Assembly (NCBI GenBank): GCA_034003745.1
Contig: JAVEYA010000005.1
Location: 1 to 49,824, forward strand
Origin: JAVEYA01 sp034003745
GTDB lineage: Bacteria; Bacillota; Peptococcia; DRI-13; PHAD01
Length of the DNA: 49,824 bases
Reading direction: 5' to 3'
In this document: positions 22,921 through 32,806 of the stretch, one piece after another
Position numbering within the stretch: the first letter of the stretch is position 1
How the letters are laid out: the number at the start of each line of letters is the position of its first letter
The notes under the pieces: generated by a model
The model's input: the letters and a program-made list of their open reading frames with translations, nothing else
Told to the model about the DNA's origin: nothing
Database searches by the model: none
Position numbers and translations under genes: made by a program

Positions 22921-25164
22921 TTACTTCGAGAGCAGGGTATACAGCGCTTGGGCCATTTCCGCCCGGGTCGCCGTATAGATGGGCGTGAGCACTCCGGTGT
23001 CTCCTCCGATGATCCCGGTTTTAACCAGCAGCGTCATCGCTTCTTTTGCCCAGTCGGCAATGCTGCCTGCGTCGGCGAAGCCGGAAAGTGTCCGGCCGGA
23101 ATCGCCTTGCGGAAGCTGCCCGATGACCTTGAGGGCGTTATGCAGCAGCGTGAACATCTCCTGACGGGTGAGAGCCTTGCCCGGCGCGTACAGGTTGTTT
23201 CCTACCCCTGCGGAGATACCGAGCCGTTTTGCTGCGGCGAGGTAGCCGGTATACCAGGTGCTGCCCGCGTCGGAAAAGTTATTGACCGGGTCCGTATCCG
23301 GTGCGATGCCGTAAGCGTTCATCAGCAGAACGATGAATTCACCCCGTTTCAGCCCCGCTGCGGGGCTGTAGTTCCCGTTGCCGGTGCCCGAGGTGACGCC
23401 CCTAGCCGCGATAAAGCTGATAGCTTTATAATACCGGTCATTTTCCGCCACGTCACCGAAGCTTACTTTGTTATACCCAACGGCATAGAGGCTGAAATGG
23501 GTGGTGGTAAAAGTGACTGCCCCCGTGGCCGCGTCGTAAAGGCCGTTGGGGATACACACCGGATTGCCGCTGCCGTCGATGTACCATATGACGATGGCGT
23601 CCGGGTTTTGCAGTTCCTCCGCCGTCGGTGTGTACGGAATCGATACCGTTACCGGAGCGGCGGGATTTTTCCACTGAACCGGCTTGCCGTCGATGGTTAT
23701 CGCTATCTCTATCAAAGGCCTGCCGCTGACAGCGTTCTTAACGACATCCGGCAGGCCGGACTTGTCGCCAAGACCGATGGTGATCTTCGCCTCGGACCCT
23801 TCTCCGGCAATGCCGGAGAGCATATCTGCCGGGAGTGTTAGGGCACCGGTGTCTGTGCTGAAGGTCAGGGTTCCCCCGCCCACTGGGCATACAGCGTCGC
23901 ATTATCGGTGAAGGTAAAGGGATCGCCCACCGCATAGGCTGTGCCGCTGCCACCCGCCACGGTATCCCAGCGGGAGAAAGTATGCCCCGCCCGATCCAGG
24001 CCGCTGTCGTCCGCAACGGTCGCCGTGGTGCCGATATGCTGGGTCACCGGAGCGGGAGCGCCGGCGCCGCCGTTGGCCTCATAGGAAAGGGTGAACAGCC
24101 GCAGATACGCGCCGAAGTTCCCGGCCCAGTCTACGGGGATGCCGTAGGCCTTGGCGCCCGCCGTGTGGTCGGTAATCGTTTCATGCGTATGCGTCGTGGC
24201 GGTAACGGAAATGCGTCGTGGCGGTAACGGAAGCGGTACAGGTGTTGGTTTTGAGGAAGACCGCCGCCGTACCGGCGATGCTGAGGCTCCCTGCACTGCC
24301 GGGGCCCTCCCCACGCCCAATATCCTGTGCGCCGGAGTACTCCGGGTCGTATTCGTGGCTGCTGGCCGCGATCGTGCCGCCGCTAATCGTAATCGTGCCA
24401 CCATTACCGCCCCTGCCGCCGCCAATGCCCGCGCCGCCGTCGCTCCAGCCGCCGGTGGCATTCACGGTGCCGCCTTCGATGGTAATGGCGCCACCGTTGC
24501 CGGTATGACCGCCGCCGATACCCGCGCCATATTGGCCGCTACTGGCCTCGACCGTGCCACCGTTACCCAATCTGCCACCACCGATACCCGCGCCGCCACT
24601 TCCGCCGGAGGCTGTGACCGTGCCACTTTCAATGATGATTGTACCGCCGTCTTGGTTATCGCCCCCACCGATACCCGCCCTGAAGGCACTGGCGAGAGAG
24701 GTCTGGCCCATGGCTGAGAGCGAACCGGCGCCGGTCCCCGGTCCGTCCGCTATAGTCAGCGTCGCTCCCGCCGGGCATTGCAGTCCGGCGGAGCCGCCGC
24801 CGCTTCGCAGCGTATTCGCGCCCTCCGGCACCATGTTGACCATCGCGCCGGTCATATTGAAGGCGCAGCCGCCTCCCGCTGCGGGCAGCTCAATGCTGAC
24901 GCTGTTCAGCGTGATGTTGGCCGTGACGCCGCTGCTGACCAAGATTGTGTCGGTGGTGGTGGTCGTACCGTAGACCGCCATGGAAACCGTGTAACTGCCA
25001 TCCGCGATAAAGGTCAGCACGCCGTCCGGGGTGCCGTATGTATAGCCCGCTGGATTGCCCGTGACGACAAAATCACTACCCTGCGCCGCCCATGCCGCCT
25101 GAGGCAGCAGTATGAGCAGGAGCGCCAAACCCAGGATTATGTTGAAAAAACGCTTTACTTTCAT
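22921..25164 (-). pseudogene. Frameshifted SLH-anchored surface protein with glycine-rich repeats
   Basis: Three consecutive frames make up one gene of about 748 codons. Frame 1 (25164 to ~24190) has a signal peptide (KRFFNIILGLALLLILLPQA), then glycine-rich beta repeats such as GAGIGGGRGGNGGTITISGG. Frame 2 (to 23865) carries a Listeria-Bacteroides-type repeat ending NATLYAQW. Frame 3 (to 22921) has a beta region and three SLH domains that would bind cell-wall polymer. The first break lies at a 22-bp tandem duplication (24189-24232). The second lies at a run of five C (23873-23877); one more base there would restore WAGGTLTF. Without these the product would be a wall-anchored surface protein. 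Confidence 0.8.
24189..24232. repeat. Perfect 22-bp tandem duplication causing a frameshift
   Basis: Positions 24189-24210 and 24211-24232 are identical. Twenty-two bases shift the frame by one. Removing one copy joins the two coding frames so that the protein reads SVTATTHTHETITDH across the joint. It is a replication-slippage product. Confidence 0.9.
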
Positions 25165-25282
25165 TGTTTCATCCTTTCCTCATCAAATCTCACCCAATAA
25201 AACCAACGTTCATCAGCTCTTTTACCGACACGTGCCCGTGCCCGCAGCGATAATAGTCGCCATCGATCCTGAAGCAGCAAGA

Positions 25283-28200
25283 TTACAAGGCAGCCCTTGC
25301 GACCTGCAGGGCATGGGTTGCCGTTCCCACACCAGGAACTGTAACCGTGATGTCGATCTGCGTTGTAGTGCCTGGGCCCGAGAGTATTACATTTTCCGGA
25401 TCGGGGACCAGAACTCCATCAATGGTTATAACCACCCCGGCATGGGGATCTGCTTCAATAAGGACCATAATAGAACCTACATCGGCAGGAACATTGACAT
25501 TAAAGGGGCCGCTATGTCCCGGCAATAGGACGTTAACCACATCACCACCCGACATATACTTAATGCGGAGGCTTTGCAGATCGGTATCATAGGAATGAGC
25601 CCTACTTCTGTTTTTAACCTGGACCTGGGCGGTTCCCTCCCCCACCCCGCCGTCTTTATCTGTAACCTTTACCGTAACGGTATAATTCCCCGTATGCGGG
25701 TAATTATGGCTTAGCTGAAAGGTCTTGTCGGAGTCCAAGGACAATGGTTGGGGGCCGCTATCATCCCCATAATCAACAGTGGCTGTCCAGGTATCCTGGC
25801 CCGGATCGCTGAAAGAACCTGTACTCTGATAAATATCGGAGACAAAGATGCTGTCGCCGGCTGGAACTTCGACCGTGGGGGCAAGGTTATCCACGGCAAC
25901 CCTGAAAGTGTCTTCGACGCTGTCGCCGTCTGCGTCCGTAACCCGCACGCGCACCGTATACTCGCCATTGTCGGGATAGGTATACCGAAGGGTAAAGGAG
26001 GTTTTGCCATACGGCAAAAAGCCTTTTTCCTTGATCTCCCGCTCCCCGCTTCCATCGCCGTAATCAGCCGTGACACGGACTATTTTATCCGGCGGACCGC
26101 TCACGGAGATGATGTTCTTCCAAGAGCCGCCCTCCGTAGTTCCTATATACTCCCCCGCATCCAGGGTGAGAAGGTAATCCTTCACCTTGATCCGGCATTC
26201 TGCGGACCCCTTGCCTCCCTGGTTATCGGAAACACTGATTCTGACCGTACAGGACATCGGCGACATATAAACATGATTCAGGCTAAAGGTTTTATCAGGA
26301 TTCAGCTGCACCATTTGGGGCGGAGTCCCGTCGCCAAAGTCTACAGAAGCCTCCCAGATATCCTGCCCGGGGTCGCTGAATTTTCCCGCCAGGTTAAAGG
26401 GCATCCCGGTCTGGGCATAAGCTGCAGACGGCAATTCCACTGCAGGGGCCGCATTAAGCACCCTGATCTGCACCTCTCTGCTGCGGGAAGCAATCCAGTC
26501 ATATAAACCCCTATAGAGATAGAGAACCTCCAGGCGCAGCGTTTGTTCCGGCCTGTTATCATAGAAAGTATGGGTCAGCTCAAAGGTATTGTCGGCTTTA
26601 ACCGGTGCTAAGGCAGGCCCCAGGAAATCATTATAATCAGCCATGAGGTAAACCTGGCCCTCCAGCGGATCGGCCAGAACCCGGCCCGGGAGCGTCAGGG
26701 CGTTTCCTTCCCGGGTCTCGATTTCTCCCTTTTGGTTGTAACTTTGGTTGTAAAGCTCTATTTCCGGGGCCACCAAGGCCGGCCAGAATACAGTAAGCTT
26801 TTCCTGGGCGCTGCCGCCGTCTTTGTCCTCTATCTGAACGGTTACAGGGTAGAGACCCATACCGGCGTACAAATGTTTCAGGAAAAACGTCTGATCGGTA
26901 TTAAGAGAAAGCTCCTCCGGCAGCGAACCGTCGCCGTAATCTACTGTGCCGCTCCAGGTATCCTGGCCCGGATCGGTAAAGGAACAGGCCAGGGAGAAAA
27001 GGCCCCGTTCCAGGGTGACATGGCTCGTGCCGGACGGCCCAAGCCGCAGGGCCGGGGGGGCATTGGCCACGCTTACCTGGCTTGTGCCGCCGGCCAGGAC
27101 ATTTCCGCCGCTATCCTTCACCAGGGCCTCGATTTCATATTCCCCGTTATCCTTATAGATGTGTCCAACGATAAAGATTTTCCCTATATCCGGCTTCACC
27201 TGTTGTTTTGTCCCGTCGCCCCAGGCAATTTCTACAGTCTCACTCCCTTGCAATGTAAAGTTAGAACTGCCCTGCAGGTAACAAATATCTCCTTCCGGCA
27301 GGCCCTGAGCCGGGATCTCTAAGCTAATCTTCGGCGTAAAAGTAATGGAGATGCTTTGGGTGGCGGTGTTCCCGGCCAGGTCTTTCGCCGTAACCGTGAG
27401 CTTTTCATCCCGCTGCCGGACATAGTGGGCATAGGAAAAGGAGGCGTCGGTATTTAAATCTGCCTTGCCGTCGCCTACGTATACTTCCACAGCGTCCCCG
27501 GCCGTCCCGGTAATCATGACGCTCTCACCCTCGCCTGTGACATTTTCGGGCTGATTAACCGTTAAAACAGGGGGGACGGTATCAACATAACCGCAAACAG
27601 CGCACTTCTGATCCTGGGCAAAACTGTGCGGCTTGCTAAACCCGCAGGCGCCGCAGGCCGAGGCGCAGATGTGATTGCCTTTGTTCGGACAGGGTTCCTG
27701 GCAATAGATGCAAAATTCATTGCTCCAATTATGTGTGCATTCGCCGCAGACAGTACATCTATGCGTGCTTGGATTAATCATATGTTGACACTGATACGCG
27801 CAGATAGAACATCTGCCGTGTACGTATTGGTGGTCTTGCGTCTTATTACAGTAGAAACACGCATGCCCATCCGAAAATCCATAATTAACCCAGTTATGTG
27901 CGGCGCTGTGGCCGCATTCCCCACACTTATGGGTATCGCCATTATCCCAATAGAAATGCTGGCCGGTGGCCCCACACACGCAGGCATGCTGGAAATCTCC
28001 GGCAGATATGTAGGTATGTTTTTGCGTATCACCGCATACTGAACAATCATGATTCGCTGCGTTGCCAATTACGTAGGTATGCGCCTGAACAGCGCCGCAG
28101 AAACAGACATGATTTCCGCCGGAAGGATTATTTGTAAAGCTGTGCTTTTCGGTGTAGCCGCAGTCCGAGCAACTGTGGCCGCTTCCGTCCGCGTTGGGAA

Positions 28201-28768
28201 TGAGCGTGTGGACAAATTTATGTTTGCAGATGCCGCAAGTATGCCCGCCGCTGTCGGCGTTGTCGGCGGTGAAGGAATGAGGGCAGACGTATCCACAGCC
28301 ACATTTGATTTCCTTGACCGGAACATTTGGGTCGCCAAAGTTGTGCGCTACCTTGTATCCGCAAAGACGGCAAATGTGCTGGGTTTGATCGTAGGGAAGG
28401 CCGTTGATGGAATAAATCGTATGGAAACAGTCCTCTCCCTGCGCAGCTACTGAGCACCTTGCACTTTTGAGCTCACCGAAAACATGGTTTTGTACTGCCA
28501 GACAAAAGATACAGCGGTGCTGCACCTGGGGGTCAATTCCTTGGATATCAAATCCCCTCGTATCGTATTTGTGATTGCGATACGCCCCGCAGTCCGGGCA
28601 TTGGCAATGCATATCGTTAATATATGTGTAGTCTTTGAATGCATTCATATGTCCGCAGAAGCCATCGCCTACATATTTGGCAAATACCGGATAAACCGGC
28701 GTAACCATGAGCACAAAAAGAACAAATGAAGAAATTAACCTGAAAACCATCCGTCGTTTTTTCATCAT
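25283..28768 (-). CDS. Large secreted protein: Cys/His-rich repeats, PKD repeats, cadherin-like C-terminus
   Basis: About 1161 residues. A signal peptide (MMKKRRMVFRLISSFVLFVL) is followed by ~360 residues of short repeats of the form HxCxxCG-x(4-6)-H-[FY], with about 13 CxxC pairs plus several CxC variants. Then come one Big/Bacterial-Ig-like segment (PVLTVNQPENVTGEG) and about six PKD-type domains marked by FSDPGQDTWxATVDYGDGS. The end (LQSLRIKYMSGGDVV to HALQVARAAL) resembles a cadherin-like beta-sandwich. No SLH or sortase motif is seen. The Cys/His region could bind metal ions outside the cell; this is inference. The start ATG has GAAGGAGG 4 bases upstream (a second ATG follows directly). 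It lies upstream of the SLH gene on the same strand. Confidence 0.85.
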   Translation of the reverse strand: MMKKRRMVFRLISSFVLFVLMVTPVYPVFAKYVGDGFCGHMNAFKDYTYINDMHCQCPDCGAYRNHKYDTRGFDIQGIDPQVQHRCIFCLAVQNHVFGELKSARCSVAAQGEDCFHTIYSINGLPYDQTQHICRLCGYKVAHNFGDPNVPVKEIKCGCGYVCPHSFTADNADSGGHTCGICKHKFVHTLIPNADGSGHSCSDCGYTEKHSFTNNPSGGNHVCFCGAVQAHTYVIGNAANHDCSVCGDTQKHTYISAGDFQHACVCGATGQHFYWDNGDTHKCGECGHSAAHNWVNYGFSDGHACFYCNKTQDHQYVHGRCSICAYQCQHMINPSTHRCTVCGECTHNWSNEFCIYCQEPCPNKGNHICASACGACGFSKPHSFAQDQKCAVCGYVDTVPPVLTVNQPENVTGEGESVMITGTAGDAVEVYVGDGKADLNTDASFSYAHYVRQRDEKLTVTAKDLAGNTATQSISITFTPKISLEIPAQGLPEGDICYLQGSSNFTLQGSETVEIAWGDGTKQQVKPDIGKIFIVGHIYKDNGEYEIEALVKDSGGNVLAGGTSQVSVANAPPALRLGPSGTSHVTLERGLFSLACSFTDPGQDTWSGTVDYGDGSLPEELSLNTDQTFFLKHLYAGMGLYPVTVQIEDKDGGSAQEKLTVFWPALVAPEIELYNQSYNQKGEIETREGNALTLPGRVLADPLEGQVYLMADYNDFLGPALAPVKADNTFELTHTFYDNRPEQTLRLEVLYLYRGLYDWIASRSREVQIRVLNAAPAVELPSAAYAQTGMPFNLAGKFSDPGQDIWEASVDFGDGTPPQMVQLNPDKTFSLNHVYMSPMSCTVRISVSDNQGGKGSAECRIKVKDYLLTLDAGEYIGTTEGGSWKNIISVSGPPDKIVRVTADYGDGSGEREIKEKGFLPYGKTSFTLRYTYPDNGEYTVRVRVTDADGDSVEDTFRVAVDNLAPTVEVPAGDSIFVSDIYQSTGSFSDPGQDTWTATVDYGDDSGPQPLSLDSDKTFQLSHNYPHTGNYTVTVKVTDKDGGVGEGTAQVQVKNRSRAHSYDTDLQSLRIKYMSGGDVVNVLLPGHSGPFNVNVPADVGSIMVLIEADPHAGVVITIDGVLVPDPENVILSGPGTTTQIDITVTVPGVGTATHALQVARAAL

Positions 28769-28825
28769 GAATCCTCCTTCAAACAATCAGTCCTTAATAA
28801 CCAAAGGGAAAACTTTTACCATCGC

Positions 28826-29077
28826 TCATCCCAGTAAAATTACCTCCATCAGCTCGTTCACGGTCAGCCGGATTCTTCCGCCGCCCCAGACGACGTAATT
28901 ACCGTCGGTTGCGGCAGTATTGAAAAGCGCTTCATCCGCAAGCTCCGCGTATTTCGCGGTGCACAGCTTGCCGGAGAGGTCTACCGTCGCCGTGCTGCCG
29001 CTCTCCATCTCCATGAACAGCCGGTAGCCTTTTAGCGGCGTTACGGACCGGATATAGCTGTCGCTGTGACCCGTCAT
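28826..29077 (-). CDS. DUF2442-family small protein
   Basis: An 83-residue protein matching DUF2442: IRSVTPLKGYRLFMEMESGS, then TVDLSGKL and the ending NYVVWGGGRIRLTVNELME. DUF2442 proteins are often partnered with a DUF4160 protein in toxin-antitoxin-like pairs, but no such partner is present here. I chose the ATG at 29077 (GGAGG 8 bases upstream). It lies between the MalT-type regulator and the secreted PKD protein on the same strand. Confidence 0.75.
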   Translation of the reverse strand: MTGHSDSYIRSVTPLKGYRLFMEMESGSTATVDLSGKLCTAKYAELADEALFNTAATDGNYVVWGGGRIRLTVNELMEVILLG

Positions 29078-29187
29078 GGCCGGCACCTCCATGCAAATAA
29101 AAAATCCCATCTTATACCAGTGTAAGACAGGATTCGCTTTCGTACATCGTCGGAAAGGACGATTTTTTAATAATATGATTTTATTCG

Positions 29188-31671
29188 CTATTTCAGTTTT
29201 TCGGCCAGCTTGGCGCGGCGGTCTATATCCAGCTTCTGAAAAATGGTGCGCAGATGCGTACGCACGGTGCTTTCCGTTACGCTCAGAATCCGGGCAATCT
29301 CGCTGTTGCGCAGTCCATTTGCCGCCATCTTGGCCACTTCGGATTCCCGGGGGGTCAAATCAGCGGGCCATTCCTCCGCGAACAGGGCGTCATGCAGTGT
29401 TTCCCATCCCAGGGCATAGCGCGTTTTTACCGTACGGAACTGCTCGAGATGCCGGGGATATTTTTTCTCCACCAGCTCATCAGCCAACCCGTCCAGCAGC
29501 CATGAATAGGCAGCGAAGGGAAGAATCAGGCCGTCCGGCAGCGCTTTCTCCGCCGCCTGCTCCACCAGCAGTGCGGCCTGGGTACGGTTCCCTGTCGCTG
29601 TATAACCAATAGCCGTAAGCAGCAACAGCAGAATTTCTGAAAAAGGGGTTTTCGCATAGGCTTCGCGGATGATGGCCTGAGCCGTTCCAATAAGCCGGTC
29701 AAATTCTCCCTGCAGGATTAAAAAGTTCAGATGTACAAACAGCGCATTATTGACCATGGGCGCAAGCAGCACGCGGCCCGAAAATTCACCGCGCTTAAGC
29801 CAGTCGGCAATGCCCGCCTGATCTCCCAGTTCGGTCAAAAGCACCCCGCGAACGTTATCCAGCGCCGCCCTGACCACAAAGGTATTCTGTAAAGGGTAGG
29901 AAGCGGCGCGCTCCATGGAACTGACAGCATGCTGCCAGCCCGCAAAGTCGGCCTTTTGCAGGGCGATTTCGGCCAGCAGCATGGCGGCCCCTAATTGCAC
30001 AATGCTTTGTTGTCTGTTTTCGGCAAGAAATGCGGCCTTATAGGCAAATATCTTCGCGCCGCTCAGATCCCCCCGGTGAAAAGCCAGCTCAGCGCGGAAC
30101 AGTGCGTCTGCGCCGCTGCCGTGACCGTTGGTCAATTGTGCGTAAAGGGTAATGTAATCTTCCAGCGCATCCGCTTCCCGGTCGGTTTCGCCGGGTGTGC
30201 TATGGAACTGGGCCAGCTGACAGTAATCGCCAAAATACCACGGCGCGGTGGGCAGGATCACCTGAGAACACTTTCCGTTAAAATACACAGCAGCCTTCCT
30301 TAGCAGCGCCGTCGCCCTCTCGAGGCAAGGCAAGGCCTCGAATGAGGAGAGCAGCGTCCATTCACCCCATAAGGAGGAAACGTCCATTTGCCCATTTGCC
30401 TTCAGATTGGCGCGCAGTTCTTCCATCAGCACATCGAAGGGCTCGTTCCTTTGCGCCAGCAGCAGCGCCCAGGCAATCCGCAGCAGGGAAAGGGGATACT
30501 TGTCTTTTATCCCGGCCGGGCAGTTTTGCGCAATATCCAAAGCAATCTCTGCAAAAGGCGTGGTTCCGATGGCGTGCAAAATCAGAGGGGAAAGGTCCAG
30601 GGCCAGCATTCGTTCATAATCTTTGATTTGCATATAAAAGCCAAGAGCCTCAGAGGCTTTGCCGGCATCCCGGCAAAAATCTCCCGCGCGTCGCAAGCAC
30701 TCCTGTTCAAAGCCCGCGTCGCGTTCCCGGCGTTTTTCCAGGAGCAGCTCAGTCAGGAGGCTATGAAGCTCGTACCGCCGCTGGGCAGGCTCATGGCGGA
30801 TAAACGGACTTTCCAGGGCCTCCAGAGCATATTCGGGCAGTGTCTCAAATCCACTGAGAACACAGGCTTGCTGCACGGTGATTACCTCAAAGGCTGATAA
30901 GCGCATCAGGAACGTTTGCTGCGTTTCCGTCAGCGCGTCCCATACCAAGTTCTCCATGAGGGTCAAGATGCTGCGGGTAGAGGAGAATGCGCCGGTTTCT
31001 TGAAAAGCGCAGAATTGCAGGTAGACCGCAATAATCCATCCTCCCGTATACTGCGTAATATCCCGCGCGTCCTCCGGCGTAATACCCACACCCGCCTGAG
31101 TATAATAACGGCGGATATCCTCAGGATTCAACCGTAAATCCGCTACGGTGATATGTAAAAATCTGTGTCCCGTTATTGCGGCAAGAATATTACGCTTAAG
31201 CATCTGCGTCACGATGATGATATGCAAACCCTCACCGCCATGTTCGATCAGTGCGAGGAAAAAAGAAAGCGGCAGGAAGGGCTGCAGGAATTGAAAGTTA
31301 TCGATCACCAGATAGGTTTCATATTTACATTGAATAGACCTCAGCGCATCGCAGGCCTCACCGATGGTGGCGGCATTGGGCAGTTCAATTTTGAGCAGGC
31401 GTTCTCCCGCCTGGCTGTCTATTTTATCTATTTTACGGCAAAGACGCCGAAAGCCCGCGGAAGGATTCTCATCCGTGGCGGTAAACCAATAAACGGGCGC
31501 GCTCTGGGGAAGCTGATCATCTAGAAAGTCCCGTATCGCCGTCGTCTTGCCGTATCCGGACGGGGCTTCCACAATGGCGGCAGGCGAAAAACGAAGCTCT
31601 GCCAATTTGCGTCTGAGCCGGTCGGAATAATAATGCAGGTCGGTTTTACTCCTGTTTCTGCTTTGTTCCAT
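29188..31671 (-). CDS. MalT-type LuxR-family transcriptional regulator (STAND ATPase)
   Basis: An 827-residue regulator of the LAL/MalT type. The N-terminal P-loop is APSGYGKTTA and a Walker B-like stretch is ETYLVIDNFQF. The middle (~330-730) is a helical TPR-like region. The C-terminal LuxR helix-turn-helix starts LTPRESEVAKMAANG and continues NSEIARILSVTESTVRTHL. Such proteins are ATP-dependent activators triggered by small ligands. I chose the ATG at 31671, with GGGGAGAG 5 bases upstream. The genes downstream on the same strand encode DUF2442 and two surface proteins, which are likely targets. Confidence 0.9.
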   Translation of the reverse strand: MEQSRNRSKTDLHYYSDRLRRKLAELRFSPAAIVEAPSGYGKTTAIRDFLDDQLPQSAPVYWFTATDENPSAGFRRLCRKIDKIDSQAGERLLKIELPNAATIGEACDALRSIQCKYETYLVIDNFQFLQPFLPLSFFLALIEHGGEGLHIIIVTQMLKRNILAAITGHRFLHITVADLRLNPEDIRRYYTQAGVGITPEDARDITQYTGGWIIAVYLQFCAFQETGAFSSTRSILTLMENLVWDALTETQQTFLMRLSAFEVITVQQACVLSGFETLPEYALEALESPFIRHEPAQRRYELHSLLTELLLEKRRERDAGFEQECLRRAGDFCRDAGKASEALGFYMQIKDYERMLALDLSPLILHAIGTTPFAEIALDIAQNCPAGIKDKYPLSLLRIAWALLLAQRNEPFDVLMEELRANLKANGQMDVSSLWGEWTLLSSFEALPCLERATALLRKAAVYFNGKCSQVILPTAPWYFGDYCQLAQFHSTPGETDREADALEDYITLYAQLTNGHGSGADALFRAELAFHRGDLSGAKIFAYKAAFLAENRQQSIVQLGAAMLLAEIALQKADFAGWQHAVSSMERAASYPLQNTFVVRAALDNVRGVLLTELGDQAGIADWLKRGEFSGRVLLAPMVNNALFVHLNFLILQGEFDRLIGTAQAIIREAYAKTPFSEILLLLLTAIGYTATGNRTQAALLVEQAAEKALPDGLILPFAAYSWLLDGLADELVEKKYPRHLEQFRTVKTRYALGWETLHDALFAEEWPADLTPRESEVAKMAANGLRNSEIARILSVTESTVRTHLRTIFQKLDIDRRAKLAEKLK

Positions 31672-31724
31672 ACGCTCTCTCCCCGCCTTGCCTTCCCCAT
31701 AACCCCGCAAAGGATATTGATTTT

Positions 31725-31733
31725 ATTATAGCA
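31725..31733 (-). promoter_or_regulatory. Extended -10 promoter of the MalT-type regulator
   Basis: On the minus strand TGCTATAAT gives an extended -10 with a perfect TATAAT about 55 bases before the start. No good -35 is seen at 17 bp, as is common for extended -10 promoters. Confidence 0.5.
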
Positions 31734-31748
31734 GATAAAATATTGTCA

Positions 31749-31925
31749 TTATTTTTTTTGTTTATAAAGGGTAGCAATGGCTCCCAGAACCACGCCTACC
31801 CCGGCGCCAATGCCCATCCACAAAATCAGATTTTGGAAAAGAGCGCCCAGAACGACTCCGACTGCGGCGCATAGCCCTATAGCCGTTCCCATGCTCCAAA
31901 AATCAGAAAATTCATACCTCTTCAC
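31749..31925 (-). CDS. 58-residue glycine-zipper membrane protein
   Basis: A short gene with a GTG start that overlaps the stop of the upstream gene (GTGA), so it is translated by coupling. The protein begins MKRYEFSDFWSMG and has two hydrophobic segments of about 20 residues rich in spaced glycines (GLCAAVGVVLGALF and WMGIGAGVGVVLGAIA), then a basic end. Two glycine-zipper helices in a hairpin suggest a small oligomeric inner-membrane protein. I do not recognise the family. It is the third gene of the MarR unit. Confidence 0.75.
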   Translation of the reverse strand: MKRYEFSDFWSMGTAIGLCAAVGVVLGALFQNLILWMGIGAGVGVVLGAIATLYKQKK

Positions 31926-32806
31926 AGTCTTTCTTCTCCCTCCTGAAGTGAATAGTGAAATTCCACAGGCGCTTCATTTTGATTGAAATAAATACAATCT
32001 CCGGTTTGGTAATGCCAGACAGATTGAATAATTTTGGGCTGCAAGAGACCCTTTACCGCATGGTATTCCGAATAAACAGCCGACCAATCGGCCTGTGTCT
32101 CCTTACCATCCATACCCACAGCCACCCTGTCCCCGGTACGAAAAGAGAGTGCTTCTCCTGAAGGTGCAAAAGTGAAAATCCCTCCTGCACTGATCCCTTC
32201 CCAAGTTATCTTCGCCTTCACGCTCGTATCACCGATTGGTTCCCACTCTATAAAATCCTGCAAGGCAGCGTTTGGCGCCATTAAGCATTCTGCCAGCCAG
32301 GTTACTAAACAGGCCCGGTCCATACTTTCACCGCGCTGATTAAATAATGGAATGATTTTCGCCAGCTTCCCTTGCATACTTCCTTTCCCCTTTTCAAAGG
32401 AGTCCAGTCCTTCAAAAGGAATGCCGGCCAGGGAGGAGGAGATTAAGGCGAACCGTTCCGGCCTTTCAACAAGATTAAACTGCTGGTAGTCTATTTTTAT
32501 GGTCTGCGTATCCGACATGACAAAATCAACATCCGTCAGCTCAGCCCTCATATAGGCCATTTTTGCTGTCCCGAGATATCCGCAATACCTGAAATATCGC
32601 TGCAAAGGGAACGGAAGCCCCGCAATATCAGCTTCTTTAAACACGTCTGTTGTCTGGACAGCTTCTTTAATTTTCTCCCTGGTGATGGACTGAAAACCGG
32701 CTTTGGCAGGTGAAAAGGGGAGAGATAAAAAAATCGCGATCCCCAAAATCAGTATAAAGGCTGTTATAATCGCAACCCACATCTTTTTATGCCTCCACTT
32801 CTTCAT
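31922..32806 (-). CDS. Membrane-anchored DUF6544-like protein
   Basis: A 294-residue protein with one N-terminal membrane anchor (residues ~10-30) and an otherwise soluble domain probably outside the membrane. The stretches LPFPLQRYFRYCGYLG, ISSSLAGIPFEGLDSF, LVTWLAECLMAPNAAL and KGLLQPKIIQSVWHY are typical of a family annotated as DUF6544 (assignment from memory). The function is unknown. It starts inside the end of the marR-like gene (20-bp overlap) and overlaps the next gene, so all three form one operon. Confidence 0.7.
   Translation of the reverse strand: MKKWRHKKMWVAIITAFILILGIAIFLSLPFSPAKAGFQSITREKIKEAVQTTDVFKEADIAGLPFPLQRYFRYCGYLGTAKMAYMRAELTDVDFVMSDTQTIKIDYQQFNLVERPERFALISSSLAGIPFEGLDSFEKGKGSMQGKLAKIIPLFNQRGESMDRACLVTWLAECLMAPNAALQDFIEWEPIGDTSVKAKITWEGISAGGIFTFAPSGEALSFRTGDRVAVGMDGKETQADWSAVYSEYHAVKGLLQPKIIQSVWHYQTGDCIYFNQNEAPVEFHYSLQEGEERL

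Noticed and set aside
22873..23841. Open frame of 322 codons on the plus strand opposite the SLH part
   Set aside because: The minus-strand frame encodes clear SLH domains; the plus-strand frame is low-complexity shadow.
29147..29168. Plus-strand terminator-like hairpin TCGTC/GACGA followed by six T
   Set aside because: No plus-strand gene precedes it, and on the minus strand the T-run is on the wrong side for the LuxR gene. The stem is short.
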